Assembly (NCBI RefSeq): GCF_024807655.1
Contig: NZ_JANUCR010000008.1
Coordinates: forward strand, 1-47,704
Reading direction: 5' to 3'
Source of the DNA: Methanococcus voltae
GTDB taxonomy: Archaea; AGJL01; Methanococci; Methanococcales; Methanococcaceae
DNA length: 47,704 nt
The translations under genes were made by a program, and so were the position numbers. Shown in pieces: positions 20,148-30,191 of the stretch; the first letter of the stretch is position 1, and every line of letters starts with the position of its first letter. The notes beneath the pieces are model-generated. The model was given only the letters and a program-made list of their open reading frames with translations, did no database searches and was not told the DNA's origin.

Positions 20148-21573
20148 TACGGAAAAAAATATGAAAATTAGATTAAATTATGTAAATCCATTAGTTTTAT
20201 ACAGTTTACTGAAGGAAGAAGGAAAATATCCTGTAATGCTCGAATCACGCTCCAAAGGTCAAACTAATGCACGTTATACGTATATCTCTTCAAATCCGGA
20301 ATATATGTTAAGAGTAAAAAATAAGACAAAAATCGATAATGAAACCGTTTCAAAAGAAAGTAATCCATTTAAAGCTTTAAAAGAAATTTCAAATGATAAT
20401 AAAAATAATAACAAGTTAAATTTTGATAAAAATAACAAAGATGACAGATTTACGGGCGGATATCTTGGATATATGGCTTACGACTGTATTCATAACTACA
20501 TTGGTGGAAAAATAGAAGAACCCTCTGTTTTTGGCTATTATGACCATATGTATGTTTACGACCATTTATTAAGGAAATTTTATTATTATTCTGAGAATAA
20601 TAATTCTATTGATGAATTAAAAAACGCTGAAAAAATTGTCGAAAAAGCTAAAAAAATTCAAATTAGCGATAAAAATAATAATAATAATAAAATTAATAAA
20701 ATTAATAACGAAATGAATACTAAAGAAATTGAAATCTTAGGTTGTGATGCTGATTTCGAAGAATATACAAATATGGTTGAAAAAGCAAAAGAACATATTT
20801 ACGCAGGAGATTGTTTCCAAATAGTACCTTCTCGAGAGTATTATTTAAAAAGTGAATATTCTGCGTTTGAATTGTATAAAAATTTAAGAAAAATTAACCC
20901 AAGCCCATATATGTTTTTGCTTGAATTCGACAAAAAAATAGTTGGTGCATCGCCTGAAACAATGGCATCAGTTCAAAATAACGTTTTAAAAGTAAACCCA
21001 ATTGCAGGAACTGCACCTGTTGGAAAAAATGACTCGGAAACCGAAAAATTTGCGAAAGAATTGTTAAACGATGAGAAAGAGCGAGCAGAACATATGATGC
21101 TTGTAGACCTTGCAAGAAACGATGTAAGAAAGGTTTGTAAGCCTGGAAGCGTTGTTCTCGAAAGATTTTTCGATGTAGTCAAATACAGCCACGTTCAACA
21201 CCTTGAGAGCGAAGTTATAGGCGATTTGGATGAAAAATATGACTACAATATGTTTGATGCAATAGAAGCTACATTCCCCGCAGGTACTCTTACCGGAGCC
21301 CCTAAATTTAGGGCGATGGAAATAATCGATAAATTAGAGAAATCAAGACGAAAAGTCTACGGTGGAGCTGTAGGTTATTTCTCAAATAGTGGAAATGCGG
21401 ATTTGGCCATAGGAATTAGAATGGCAGAAATCGAGAAAAACGGAATTTGCAGTGTAAGAGCAGGGGCGGGAATTGTGGCAGATTCAGTCCCTGAAAAAGA
21501 GTATTACGAAACAGAACGCAAAATGATGGCTATGATGAAAGCCTTGGGCGTCAAAAACAATGATTTTGAATAG
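20137..21573 (+). CDS. trpE: Anthranilate synthase component I TrpE
   Basis: Makes anthranilate from chorismate with TrpG. I choose ATG 20137, behind GGGGGTGAG, rather than ATG 20119, which precedes that site; this gives 478 aa. The Trp feedback-binding region VMLESRSKGQTNARYTYIS is near residue 28. The catalytic chorismate-binding domain shows FQIVPSREY, GASPETMAS, PIAGTAPVGK, LVDLARNDV, FPAGTLTGAPKFRAMEIID and GIRAG-type SVRAGAGIVADS. A central Asn/Lys insert (NNNNKINKINNEMN) is a repeat-coded linker between domains. It is followed after 11 nt by trpG. Confidence 0.95.
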   Translation: MKNSTEKNMKIRLNYVNPLVLYSLLKEEGKYPVMLESRSKGQTNARYTYISSNPEYMLRVKNKTKIDNETVSKESNPFKALKEISNDNKNNNKLNFDKNNKDDRFTGGYLGYMAYDCIHNYIGGKIEEPSVFGYYDHMYVYDHLLRKFYYYSENNNSIDELKNAEKIVEKAKKIQISDKNNNNNKINKINNEMNTKEIEILGCDADFEEYTNMVEKAKEHIYAGDCFQIVPSREYYLKSEYSAFELYKNLRKINPSPYMFLLEFDKKIVGASPETMASVQNNVLKVNPIAGTAPVGKNDSETEKFAKELLNDEKERAEHMMLVDLARNDVRKVCKPGSVVLERFFDVVKYSHVQHLESEVIGDLDEKYDYNMFDAIEATFPAGTLTGAPKFRAMEIIDKLEKSRRKVYGGAVGYFSNSGNADLAIGIRMAEIEKNGICSVRAGAGIVADSVPEKEYYETERKMMAMMKALGVKNNDFE

Positions 21574-21584
21574 GGGTGAAGAGT

Positions 21585-22166
21585 ATGATAGTTATAATAG
21601 ACAATAAAGATTCATTTGTATGGAATTTAGCGGACTATGCTTCAATATATGATGAAATAAAGGTTGTTCCTAACACTATGAGTATTGAAGAAGTAAAAAA
21701 CCTAAATCCTGACGGTATTATCATATCCCCAGGACCTGGAAGTCCAAAAAATAGTAAAGACGTGCAAAACTGCCCCAATATAATTAAAGAACTAAATGTC
21801 CCAATATTGGGGGTTTGTTTGGGTCATCAAACAATTGCACACGTTTTTGGCGGCAAAGTAGATAGAATTTCCCCCGTACACGGAAAATCAAGCTTTATAA
21901 CTCATAATGGCGATGGAATTTTTAAGGGTATAAAAATGCCATTTGAAGCAGGGCGTTATCATTCATTATCAGTATTGGAAATTCCTAAAAATTTCCACAT
22001 TACCGCTACAAGCGATGATGGGGCAATTATGGGAATAAAACATAATTCAAAAGAGATATACGGAGTTCAGTTCCACCCTGAAAGTATATTAACCGAATTT
22101 AAGGAAAAAGAAGGTTTAAAAATTATTAAAAACTTTGTAGACCTTTCTAAATCGTATAAAAATTAA
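21585..22166 (+). CDS. trpG: Anthranilate synthase glutamine amidotransferase component TrpG
   Basis: Supplies ammonia from glutamine to TrpE. The start is ATG 21585 (MIVIIDNKDSFVWNL), with GGGGTGA at 21573-21579 upstream; GTG 21576 lies within that site. The class-I amidotransferase triad is visible: nucleophile Cys78 in GVCLGHQ, and His and Glu in VQFHPESILTE. The oxyanion region is ISPGPGSP. At 193 aa it is a stand-alone TrpG rather than a fusion. Confidence 0.95.
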   Translation: MIVIIDNKDSFVWNLADYASIYDEIKVVPNTMSIEEVKNLNPDGIIISPGPGSPKNSKDVQNCPNIIKELNVPILGVCLGHQTIAHVFGGKVDRISPVHGKSSFITHNGDGIFKGIKMPFEAGRYHSLSVLEIPKNFHITATSDDGAIMGIKHNSKEIYGVQFHPESILTEFKEKEGLKIIKNFVDLSKSYKN

Positions 22167-22221
22167 TTTATAAAAATTAAATTGTAAAAGTTTATAAAAA
22201 TTTATAAAAATTTGTGAAAAA

Positions 22222-22893
22222 ATGTTTTTAAAAATTTGTGGAATAAAAACCTTGGATGAATTGAAAATCGTTGAAAAATACGCTAATGCAACTGGTATTA
22301 TTGTAGAATGCGAATCTAAACGTAGAATAGAGTTAGAAACTGGATTAAATATTATAAAAAATTCTAAAATCCCAGTTTTTGCAGTTTCTACCACTAAAGA
22401 TTTGGAACTTTGGAAAAAAATTGTTGAATCAATTGAAAATACACTTAGTAATTCCAATAGTTATAATTCGTCTAATTCAAAAATTAAGCCCCATATTCAG
22501 ATTCATACAGATATGGACGTAAAAAATATAGAATTTCTTAAAACAGAGTATGATTGTGTTATTATGAAATCTTTTGAAGTTTCAAAGCACAGTTTAGACC
22601 CTGAAAAAGATGCAGAGAATTTATTATCTGAAATAGAAGGTTATGAAGTTGATAAAATCCTTTTAGATACGGGTAAAGGTTGTGGAAAAATTCACGACCA
22701 TAGAATTAGTCAAATTATTTCTAAAAAAATTGATGTAGTACTTGCGGGCGGTTTGAACTTTGAAAACGTAAATAACATTGTAAATTCCGTAAATCCATAT
22801 GGTATTGATATGTCGAGTGGCGTTGAGAAAAATAATAGAAAAGACGAATATTTAATAAAAAAAGTCTGTAATAACTTAAAATTAAAATCATAA
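22222..22893 (+). CDS. trpF: Phosphoribosylanthranilate isomerase TrpF
   Basis: Amadori isomerase acting between TrpD and TrpC. ATG 22222 has only a weak GTGA site, 4 nt upstream. The N-terminus MFLKICGIKTLDEL carries the catalytic Cys (KICGI). The catalytic Asp lies in ILLDTGKGCGK, and the phosphate loops are VVLAGGLNFENV and GIDMSSGVEKNNRKD. The sequence is more divergent than its neighbours and has a Ser/Asn insert (NSNSYNSSNSK). It is 223 aa. The operon position supports the call. Confidence 0.92.
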   Translation: MFLKICGIKTLDELKIVEKYANATGIIVECESKRRIELETGLNIIKNSKIPVFAVSTTKDLELWKKIVESIENTLSNSNSYNSSNSKIKPHIQIHTDMDVKNIEFLKTEYDCVIMKSFEVSKHSLDPEKDAENLLSEIEGYEVDKILLDTGKGCGKIHDHRISQIISKKIDVVLAGGLNFENVNNIVNSVNPYGIDMSSGVEKNNRKDEYLIKKVCNNLKLKS

Positions 22894-22962
22894 ACATATA
22901 CTCATAAACATATAAACATATAATCATTTGAAAATTTATAAAATTAATCTATTGGTGAAATT

Positions 22963-24162
22963 ATGAAATGTGATAAAAACGGATATTTTGGAGAATTTGG
23001 GGGTCAATACATACCCGAAGTTTTAAAACCAGCGATTGACGAGATTAAAGAAGCATACAGTGAATTAAAAAATGACGAAGATTTCCAAAACGAACTCTCG
23101 TACTATTTAAAACATTATGCAGGGCGTGAAACTCCGCTTTATTATGCTAAAAATTTGAGTGAAAAACTTGGCGGTGCTAAAATCTACCTAAAAAGAGAAG
23201 ATTTACTACACGGTGGGGCGCACAAAACAAACAATACTATTGGTCAGGCATTACTTGCTAAAAAAATGGGTAAAACAAGAATAATTGCCGAGACAGGTGC
23301 AGGACAGCACGGTGTAGGTACTTCAATGGCTGGAGCATTGTTCGGTTTAGAAACAGAAATATTTATGGGTAGCATAGATATAGCAAGACAACAACCGAAT
23401 GTAGAACGTATGAAATTACTTGGTGCAAAGGTTAACCCGGTAAACACTGGTTCAAAAGTTTTAAAAGACGCAGTAAACGAAGCTATGAGAAACTGGACAG
23501 CTACCTTTGAGAATACGCACTACTTACTCGGTACTGTGATGGGACCGCACCCATTTCCTACAATGGTCAGAGATTTTCAATCAGTAATCGGTAAAGAAGT
23601 CAAAAAACAGATTATGGAACAGGAGGGAAGATTCCCTGACCATTTAGTGGCTTGTATCGGTGGCGGTAGTAATGCTATGGGATTATTCTATCCGTTTTTA
23701 GGTGAAAAGGACTGTTCAAAAATTAATATGGTTGGAATTGAAGCAGCAGGTAAAGGTTTAGATACACAAGAGCACGGTGCTTCGATATCAAAGGGAAGGA
23801 AGGGAATTCTTCACGGTATGCTCTCCTACTTCTTACAAGATGAAGATGGGCAAATAGAAGAAGCTTACAGTATTTCTGCAGGTTTGGACTACCCAGGAAT
23901 AGGTCCAGAACACGCTTATTTACACAATCTCGGACGTGTAGAATACGACTCTGCAACAGATAAACAAGCTTTGAACGCATTTATGGAACTTACACGAACT
24001 GAAGGAATAATACCTGCTTTAGAATCGTCTCACGCAATATCTTACGCCATTGAAAACGCAGGAAATATGGCTAAAGACGATATTATGGTTATAAACCTTT
24101 CAGGACGTGGAGATAAAGATTTAAACACAGTAATAAACGCCGTAAATAAAATGGAAAACTAA
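22963..24162 (+). CDS. trpB: Tryptophan synthase beta subunit TrpB
   Basis: PLP enzyme condensing indole with serine. ATG 22963 follows GGTGA with 4-nt spacing. The PLP-binding Lys is in [27 protein letters not shown]. The phosphate cup is [10 protein letters not shown], and [17 protein letters not shown] and NLSGRGDKD are typical of the TrpB1 class that partners TrpA. It is 399 aa, full length. It is followed by trpA after 91 nt of AT-rich spacer. Confidence 0.97.
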   Translation: MKCDKNGYFGEFGGQYIPEVLKPAIDEIKEAYSELKNDEDFQNELSYYLKHYAGRETPLYYAKNLSEKLGGAKIYLKREDLLHGGAHKTNNTIGQALLAKKMGKTRIIAETGAGQHGVGTSMAGALFGLETEIFMGSIDIARQQPNVERMKLLGAKVNPVNTGSKVLKDAVNEAMRNWTATFENTHYLLGTVMGPHPFPTMVRDFQSVIGKEVKKQIMEQEGRFPDHLVACIGGGSNAMGLFYPFLGEKDCSKINMVGIEAAGKGLDTQEHGASISKGRKGILHGMLSYFLQDEDGQIEEAYSISAGLDYPGIGPEHAYLHNLGRVEYDSATDKQALNAFMELTRTEGIIPALESSHAISYAIENAGNMAKDDIMVINLSGRGDKDLNTVINAVNKMEN

Positions 24163-24253
24163 TTAAAAAGTAAAAAATAAATTAAAGTAAACTAAATTAA
24201 AATAAATTAAAATATAAAAATATAAAAATATAAAAATTATAAGAGGAATTTGA

Positions 24254-25066
24254 ATGAAAAATTTAAACAATTTGAACGAAAAACCGATTTTAGTTAGTTT
24301 TTTAGTTTCAGGGGACCCAAATATTGAAGCTACATTAAAATATATGAAAGCACTCGACGAATATTGTGGAGTTATTGAACTTGGAATCCCATTCAGCGAC
24401 CCCGTAGCAGATGGTTCAACAATTCAGGAAGCAAATGTACGCTCTCTTTCAAATGGATTTAAAATAAATCAATCTTTTGACCTTTTAAAGGAATTTAGAA
24501 AAGATTCAGATACTCCAGTCGTTTTAATGACTTATTACAACCTTGTATATAACAGAGGAATTGAAGACTTTGTAATAGATGCAAAAAAAGCTGGGGCTAA
24601 TGGGCTTATAATCGTTGATTTGCCACTTGACGAAGCAGAAGAGTACCAAAAAATTTGTAAAAAGCACGAATTTGGAACAATATTCCTTGTAGCCCCAAAT
24701 ACGCCTGATGAACGTATAATATACTCAGATGAATCAAGTACGATGTTTTTATACTTGATTTCAACATTTGGGATTACTGGGACAAGAGATTCATTTGAAA
24801 AAATGACTTTTGACTTTATAAAACGTGCAAAAAGTCTCTGTAGTGATAATAGTAAATTATATGTTGGTTTTGGAATTTCAAACGAAAAACACGCTGAAAA
24901 TTTGATTTCACAAGGAGCTGACGGTATTATCGTAGGTAGTGCTTTTGTAAACATTATCAAAGAATACGGAGATTCTGAGGATACAATTATCAAATTAAAG
25001 GAATTGGCCAAAGAATTGCACGGTGGAATTGAAAAAGGATATGCAAAATATATTAAAAGCGATTAA
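24254..25066 (+). CDS. trpA: Tryptophan synthase alpha subunit TrpA
   Basis: Cleaves indole-3-glycerol phosphate to indole, which is channelled to TrpB. ATG 24254 follows GAGGA. Motifs seen: catalytic Glu in [20 protein letters not shown], catalytic Asp in [24 protein letters not shown], and the phosphate site [24 protein letters not shown]. It is 270 aa and normal. It is last gene of the operon and convergent with the acetyltransferase gene. Confidence 0.96.
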   Translation: MKNLNNLNEKPILVSFLVSGDPNIEATLKYMKALDEYCGVIELGIPFSDPVADGSTIQEANVRSLSNGFKINQSFDLLKEFRKDSDTPVVLMTYYNLVYNRGIEDFVIDAKKAGANGLIIVDLPLDEAEEYQKICKKHEFGTIFLVAPNTPDERIIYSDESSTMFLYLISTFGITGTRDSFEKMTFDFIKRAKSLCSDNSKLYVGFGISNEKHAENLISQGADGIIVGSAFVNIIKEYGDSEDTIIKLKELAKELHGGIEKGYAKYIKSD

Positions 25067-25153
25067 CTAAGCTATTGATTAAACTTTTAAAAAAATATAA
25101 AAATAAAAAAAGGAAATTTAAAAAGGAAATTTAAAAAAGATTATTATATTAAA

Positions 25154-25639
25154 TTATAATTCAATATAATGAGGGATAATGTCTAAATATTCGTTATCTT
25201 TCGATAAAAAACCGCCTGGAATAATCCCAAGCTGTTTAAATCCTAATTTTTTATAAAGATGGAGTGCCACTTCATTAGAAGCAACTACTGCATTAAATTG
25301 AAGTAATCTAAATCCTTTTTGCTTTGCTATTTCTAAAGAATGTTTTACTAATTTTTTGCCAATACTTTTACCACGTTGACCTTGCTTAACGGCGTAAGAC
25401 GAATTTGCGATATGACCGCATCTTCCAACGTTGTTTGGGTGAAGAATATATAACCCCACTACCTCGCTATTGTCAATTGCTACGCCCGTGTAAGTTTGGC
25501 TTGAAAAAAATTCTGAAGCACTTTCAAGATTTAGGCTTTTATCATTTGGAAATGCAATACCTTCATCTACTATATTATTCCAAATATCCATCATTTCCTT
25601 TAAATCCTTATTTTCGTATTCTTTAATTATTATTTTGAT
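25154..25639 (-). CDS. GNAT-family N-acetyltransferase, probable AUC start
   Basis: Acyl-CoA-dependent acetyltransferase of unknown substrate. The acetyl-CoA motif is VKQGQRGKSIGKKLVKHSLEIAK and the C-terminal fold has HLYKKLGFKQLGIIPGGFL. The first ATG (25594, MMDIWNNI) would delete strand beta-1. In frame upstream lies IKIIIKEYENKDLKE, the expected GNAT start, preceded at 25643-25649 by AGGGGAT, which sits 3 nt before an ATC at 25637-25639 (4 nt if the site is counted as GGGGA). No ATG, GTG or TTG exists between the upstream stop and the ATG. I therefore annotate from ATC, giving 161 aa. It is possibly cotranscribed with the SPFH gene. Confidence 0.75.
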   Translation of the reverse strand: MKIIIKEYENKDLKEMMDIWNNIVDEGIAFPNDKSLNLESASEFFSSQTYTGVAIDNSEVVGLYILHPNNVGRCGHIANSSYAVKQGQRGKSIGKKLVKHSLEIAKQKGFRLLQFNAVVASNEVALHLYKKLGFKQLGIIPGGFLSKDNEYLDIIPHYIEL

Positions 25640-25726
25640 ATTATCCCCTGTATTTGTACTAATTTAGTATTAATTATCTATTAAGTAATTATTAATTATT
25701 TAATTATTTACTTTATTTTTACAGCA

Positions 25727-26542
25727 TTAATTCTTTTTTGAATTTAAAAAGTTTTTAGCAACGTCCATTATATTTTCAGAAATGATATACTTCGAATTTT
25801 CTTTTAAAACGCTATTTGCAACGTCAAGAGATTTATAAAGTTGTGCTTCCTCTTTAAAGTACATTTGTGCAGCTTCTGCAACTGTTTGGATTGCTTTAGC
25901 CTGACCTTCAGCTTCAATTTTAATACTTTCTGCATTACCTTGTGCCCTAAGGATTTTACTTTGTCTTTCACCTTCAGCTTCCAAAATAGCTGCCCTTTTA
26001 AGCCTTTCTGCCTTCATCTGTTGAGTCATTGCGTTCTTAATATCCGTAGGTGGGTCGATTTCCCTAAGTTCTACTTTTTCAACTTTTACCCCCCAACTGT
26101 CTGTATCTTTGTCAAGGGATTCTAAAAGCTTGTTGTTTATGAATTCCCTTTTATTCAATACCTCATCTAACTCAAGACTTCCAATAATCGCCCTAAGTGT
26201 CGTTTGAGCTAAATTTACTATGGCATACTGGTAGTTTTGAACTTCAAGAACTGCCCTGTTAACGTCCATTACTCGGTAATAAATAACTGCATCAGTGGTA
26301 ACTCCTGCGTTATCCCTTGTAATCATTTCTTGAGGCGGTACGTCAATTACTTTTGTCCTCACATCCACTTTTATCGCATTATCGATAAATGGAATTATTA
26401 AGTTCACACCAGGTCTTAAACTTCCAACCACTTTTCCCAATCTAAAAATTAATCCTAATTCATACTGATTTACAATTACTACTGATTTAATAATTATAAA
26501 TAATATAATTAGCCCAACAATGGGTAATAATAACCATTCCAT
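25727..26542 (-). CDS. SPFH/stomatin-like membrane protein
   Basis: Membrane-anchored SPFH (band 7) protein that typically forms ring oligomers and organises membrane proteins or proteases. I favour ATG 26542, with GAGAGGT 8 nt upstream; TTG 26551 overlaps that site. Residues 1-23 are one membrane span ([21 protein letters not shown]). The SPFH domain follows with [43 protein letters not shown] and [19 protein letters not shown], then a Glu/Ala-rich coiled coil ([23 protein letters not shown]). It is 271 aa. No NfeD partner lies beside it in the window. Confidence 0.9.
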   Translation of the reverse strand: MEWLLLPIVGLIILFIIIKSVVIVNQYELGLIFRLGKVVGSLRPGVNLIIPFIDNAIKVDVRTKVIDVPPQEMITRDNAGVTTDAVIYYRVMDVNRAVLEVQNYQYAIVNLAQTTLRAIIGSLELDEVLNKREFINNKLLESLDKDTDSWGVKVEKVELREIDPPTDIKNAMTQQMKAERLKRAAILEAEGERQSKILRAQGNAESIKIEAEGQAKAIQTVAEAAQMYFKEEAQLYKSLDVANSVLKENSKYIISENIMDVAKNFLNSKKN

Positions 26543-26560
26543 ATGTTTCAACCTCTCAAT

Positions 26561-26642
26561 ATAATAATAATAATAATAATAATAATCGTTAATTATTAAT
26601 TATTTAGTTATTAATTATTTAGTTATTAATTATTTAGTTATT
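26561..26642. repeat. AAT microsatellite and 15-nt tandem repeat
   Basis: A trinucleotide run of ATA/TAA (26561-26586) is followed by about three copies of a 15-nt unit, TTATTAATTATTTAG (26593-26642). They lie upstream of the SPFH gene, in its 5' flank on the minus strand. The 26543-26791 gap holds no gene. Confidence 0.7.
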
Positions 26643-26791
26643 ATGTGTTAGTAGTTAATTAACTATTTTATTTTTCAATATAAAGATATTTTGATTATAT
26701 TTATTAATTTAAGAGTATTTCTTTTATTATCTTTACATTTATGTTTGTTATAATATTAATAGATAGTATATTAAAATAAATAAAAGAAAAA

Positions 26792-28453
26792 TTAATATCC
26801 AATATTAATTTCTAAAATATAAGGATATTCTTTTGAATTATCTTCAATATTGTTTTTAAACGTTGTGTAAACTCCTTTATAACCCTTATGTTTTTCCAAT
26901 TCATTTTCAACGATTAAATAATAATTATATTTTAATTCAGGCGCTAAATCTTCCAAGTAATAATTTATTTGCTCGCCAGATTTATAATTTAAAGGCAAAT
27001 ATTCATTAGTCAAATTATTATCAATTTTTACACCCTTATTTTCTAAATCATTATTTAAATTTGAGGTTGCTAAATTTAACATATACGGCGTTATATACCT
27101 TTTTTTAGTCATATCTTTTGTATCTTGAACTATTGAAACTATTGTTTCATTATTTTCTAATTCTACTTTGTATATTGTTAAATTTTCAATATCATAGTTG
27201 TTTAAGTGATTACCTAAGTTAAAAACGGTGTTTACTTGGTCTATTGCATAATAATTATTGTTATATTCTATCGCTGTAAAACTGTGCCCTTCCTTTTCTT
27301 CTTTACCATATTCTTCAAGTTCTATTATATAGGGAGTATATCCCGAATTTAACAAGTATGCAGCAGTATATAATGTATAATCCGCACAAATACCACTTTT
27401 TAACATATACATTTCAAAAGGTGTATACGGCCTACCATAATCGTCCTGATTTGCCCTTGTTTCATTGTATTCAAAGTTTTTAGCTTGGAAGTTTGCTAAA
27501 TTAATGGTAGTTTCCAAAACGTTGTCAGATTGCAAATAACTTAATTTTGGTATCTCATTTAAATATTTAGGTTGCAATAAAGCTTTTGAATAGTCGTACA
27601 TATTAATTATATTGTTATTATCGTAATCATCATAATATCCATAAATTTCTTCCTTTGGATGTGTATAACTCGTCGAATCCTGATTTTGGAACATTGAAAT
27701 TATTGTATTTTGGTTTACAGCGACTATAGCAACTAAAACTATTATTGCAAGTATTCCCATATTTTTAATTGAAAATATATTTTTACTTCCACTATTTTTA
27801 TTTTTAGTATTATTTTTATTAATTTTATTAATTTTATTAATTTTATTTTCACTAATTTTTTGATATTGTCTATCAGTTCTATTTTTAATTTTATCAATAT
27901 TATCTCTTTTAGTTATTGAATATCCTTTCAAGTTATTCCTAAAATCTCGATAATAGTTTACATCGATATATTTCGCATAATTTTTATTATTCAACAAAAT
28001 ATCAATAAGTTCGACGACTTTATCATTTTGCTTTTTCGTATAATAATTATCTATTTCGTCCTCTATTTCCTTAACATCTTGCTTATACCTATTAGAATAC
28101 AGTATTTCATTGTAAAAATTTTTAAATTCTGTTTTTTTATCCTTAGAATTGTCTATCATATACTGAATATATTCATCACTATCATAAAGACGATTACTAT
28201 TATTTAAAATATTTTCAATATATTTTTTAGAAGTTTCCTGATTTCCGTTTATATATTCTATATACGCATAATACATATTCATAGAGCCACTTGAACCATT
28301 GTAAGCCAATTCTCTATTAATTAAGGCTTTAACCTTTTCATATTCTCCATAATACATTAAAGGCTTTATAACACGGATTATTTCTGAATGAGTATGAATT
28401 TCTTCATCCATAATGCGAGTATAATCTTTTAATATCTTTTCCAATTCTTCGAT
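26792..28453 (-). CDS. Membrane transglutaminase-like protein, probable AUC start
   Basis: The C-terminal half carries a transglutaminase-like Cys-His-Asp triad: Cys in LKSGICADYTLYTA, His in KEGHSFTAIEY, Asp in NYYAIDQV. Such domains act as cysteine proteases or transferases. One membrane span (MGILAIIVLVAIVAVNQ, near residue 230) separates it from an N-terminal helical, TPR-like half, so the catalytic part probably faces outside. A KINKINKINKN linker precedes the span. Start choice: GGTGA (28458-28462) is 4 nt before ATC 28451-28453, in frame; the usual alternative TTG 28444 is 13 nt away. From ATC the protein is 553 aa. The substrate is unknown. Confidence 0.75.
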   Translation of the reverse strand: MEELEKILKDYTRIMDEEIHTHSEIIRVIKPLMYYGEYEKVKALINRELAYNGSSGSMNMYYAYIEYINGNQETSKKYIENILNNSNRLYDSDEYIQYMIDNSKDKKTEFKNFYNEILYSNRYKQDVKEIEDEIDNYYTKKQNDKVVELIDILLNNKNYAKYIDVNYYRDFRNNLKGYSITKRDNIDKIKNRTDRQYQKISENKINKINKINKNNTKNKNSGSKNIFSIKNMGILAIIVLVAIVAVNQNTIISMFQNQDSTSYTHPKEEIYGYYDDYDNNNIINMYDYSKALLQPKYLNEIPKLSYLQSDNVLETTINLANFQAKNFEYNETRANQDDYGRPYTPFEMYMLKSGICADYTLYTAAYLLNSGYTPYIIELEEYGKEEKEGHSFTAIEYNNNYYAIDQVNTVFNLGNHLNNYDIENLTIYKVELENNETIVSIVQDTKDMTKKRYITPYMLNLATSNLNNDLENKGVKIDNNLTNEYLPLNYKSGEQINYYLEDLAPELKYNYYLIVENELEKHKGYKGVYTTFKNNIEDNSKEYPYILEINIGY

Positions 28454-28692
28454 AATTTCACCTGTATATAATTATATAATTAAATTAGTAATACAATATA
28501 ATAAATATGCAAATTTGATATTAAAAATCTTTAATTAAATGTTTATATATTTTATGAAAAAAATTAAAAACAGTATTAGTTATTTGTTAGTTTTTAATAC
28601 AATTATTACCTGTAAAATTAAAAATTAAATATATTTAAAAGAAAAAAATAATAATAAACTCCAATAATAATAGTAATAAATAACGAATAAAT

Positions 28693-29271
28693 TTAATTAT
28701 TAGAAAAACCATTCCATATTATTTCAAAACCGTCTTCGATAAGTTTAGATTCATTTTTTGAAGAACCTACATTATTAATTACCTCTACTACAGTTCTGCT
28801 ATTTTGATAAAACATTGCAATGACTAATTCGGAAGGTAATTCTTTAACGTATCCGTTTTTTATCCCACTTTCAATTAGTGTATGTAAAAATACATATTCT
28901 TTCATCACTTCTTCCCGGGTAAAATTTGATATGTAAGGGGAATTGCAAAATTGTCCAACGAAAATAAATTCGTTATGGTTATTTAATCCCCATTTAGTTA
29001 AATTATACCATATTTTTTTCATTTTATCTTTAAAATTATGTTGTGATTCAAGGTCTTTTACCATTGTTCGACTTAAATCACCCTTTACTTCAAAATACAA
29101 GTTGTTTATTAAGTCTTCTTTCGTTGGGAAGTAATGGAAGAGTGTACCTGTAGCTACGCCTGCCTCTTTTGAAATTTGAGCTGTGGAAGTTCCGTGAAAT
29201 CCACGTTCTGTAAAAAGTTTCAATGCAGCACCCATTACAGCTTTTCTTTTGTCTTCAATATTTCCTTTCAT
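28693..29271 (-). CDS. TetR/AcrR-family transcriptional regulator
   Basis: DNA-binding repressor of bacterial type. The N-terminal helix-turn-helix reads FTERGFHGTSTAQISKEAGVATGTLFHYFPTKEDLINNLY (residues about 17-56), near consensus. The remaining 130 residues form the helical ligand/dimer domain. ATG 29271 follows GGACGAG. It is 192 aa, a normal length. A palindrome-like site overlaps its own 5' flank (29285-29298), and two related palindromes lie at the cupin promoter 3.7 kb away, suggesting autoregulation plus control of that cassette. TetR proteins are uncommon in methanococci, so transfer from bacteria is plausible. Confidence 0.93.
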   Translation of the reverse strand: MKGNIEDKRKAVMGAALKLFTERGFHGTSTAQISKEAGVATGTLFHYFPTKEDLINNLYFEVKGDLSRTMVKDLESQHNFKDKMKKIWYNLTKWGLNNHNEFIFVGQFCNSPYISNFTREEVMKEYVFLHTLIESGIKNGYVKELPSELVIAMFYQNSRTVVEVINNVGSSKNESKLIEDGFEIIWNGFSNN

Positions 29272-29284
29272 ACTTATCTCGTCC

Positions 29285-29298
29285 TAATTGATTAGCCA
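29285..29298. promoter_or_regulatory. Candidate TetR operator upstream of tetR gene
   Basis: TAATTGATTAGCCA, 14-27 nt upstream of the tetR ATG, matches 11 of 14 positions of the perfect palindrome TGACTGATTAGTCA found at 32936-32949 upstream of the cupin gene. The position would allow repression of its own promoter or translation region. The remaining 29299-29613 holds no gene I can support. Confidence 0.45.
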
Positions 29299-29613
29299 CT
29301 TAATTGTAATAATGTTTAATAATTTAATTAATTGAGCTAGTATTTATGATTTATCAATCTTAAAACTTGAAAATTTATTTTTTGCCACAAGATAGTGTTA
29401 ATATTATGTGATAAGCATACCGTAATTAGGTATAATTTTATAATATATAATTCTTAAAAATAAATAAAAAACTAACCATAACTAAAATATAGAAATTATA
29501 TATAAATATGATAATGAACTAATTAATCCTTTTTTCCTTTAAAAGATAGTTTAATTTAGATATGAATATTATAGATATAATATTAATGAGTGAATCTAAG
29601 AATATTACTATTT

Positions 29614-30132
29614 TTAAACTTTTTCAATTTTTATTGTGCCAGACATATTTTCTATATTTTCGCCACCTGAAATGACGTTCCCTAATTCATATAGTCCACG
29701 TGCTGACCCAAAACTATCATAAAAGATTACCACATCTCCCCAGGGTGCATAATACGCGAGTGTACCAAATTTTGCATTTGCTAAAGGTGTATTGGTCGTA
29801 TTAAGTTTTTTAGGGGGGTAAAATATCTTTTCGTTATTACTGTAATCTTTAACTTCACTCGTTAATGGTAATTGTTCATAAAATTCCTTGGCAGCTTGAC
29901 TGTCATTAAGCTCAAAAAATGTTTTTTTCCCGTTTGATTCGATGCTAATTTTCATTTTTGAGTCCTCTAAAATTTGAGTATTGCACAATACTTTATCATT
30001 AGTTGAATTGGTAATATCTTTACCATAATTATTATTTTGTTCGATACATCCTGTTATGAAAATTGTTAGCAAAAATACTATAAAAAAAATTGTTATCTCT
30101 TTTATAGTATTATTTTTAGAATTAATTTTCAT
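29614..30132 (-). CDS. Cyclophilin-like fold lipoprotein
   Basis: The ATG at 30132 follows GGGGTAA. Residues 1-28 form a signal peptide ending FITGC, with Cys29 a lipid-anchor candidate. The rest matches the bacterial cyclophilin-like fold family: MKISIESNGKKTFFELNDSQAAKEFYEQLPLT, then FGTLAYYAPWGDVVIFYDSF, and LYELGNVISGGENIENMSGTIKIEKV at the C-terminus. These proteins keep the beta-barrel of cyclophilin, but isomerase activity is not established. It is 172 aa and likely on the outer face of the membrane. It is the last gene of the cupin-hydrolase-DUF3737 cassette. Confidence 0.85.
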   Translation of the reverse strand: MKINSKNNTIKEITIFFIVFLLTIFITGCIEQNNNYGKDITNSTNDKVLCNTQILEDSKMKISIESNGKKTFFELNDSQAAKEFYEQLPLTSEVKDYSNNEKIFYPPKKLNTTNTPLANAKFGTLAYYAPWGDVVIFYDSFGSARGLYELGNVISGGENIENMSGTIKIEKV

Positions 30133-30191
30133 ATATTTTACCCCAAAATTTAACCTATAAAAATATATGAGTAGTTTTGTTTTAATGTTTA

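Noticed and set aside
20973-21182. Minus-strand ORFs within trpE
   Set aside because: They lie opposite conserved TrpE catalytic motifs and have no start signals.
24535-25011. 158-aa minus-strand ORF
   Set aside because: It is a shadow of trpA, which has all catalytic motifs.
28283-28298. Self-targeting by spacer 8
   Set aside because: Only 16 contiguous bases match, in a low-complexity Gly-Ser coding stretch; the rest of the spacer differs, so this is not a credible self-target.
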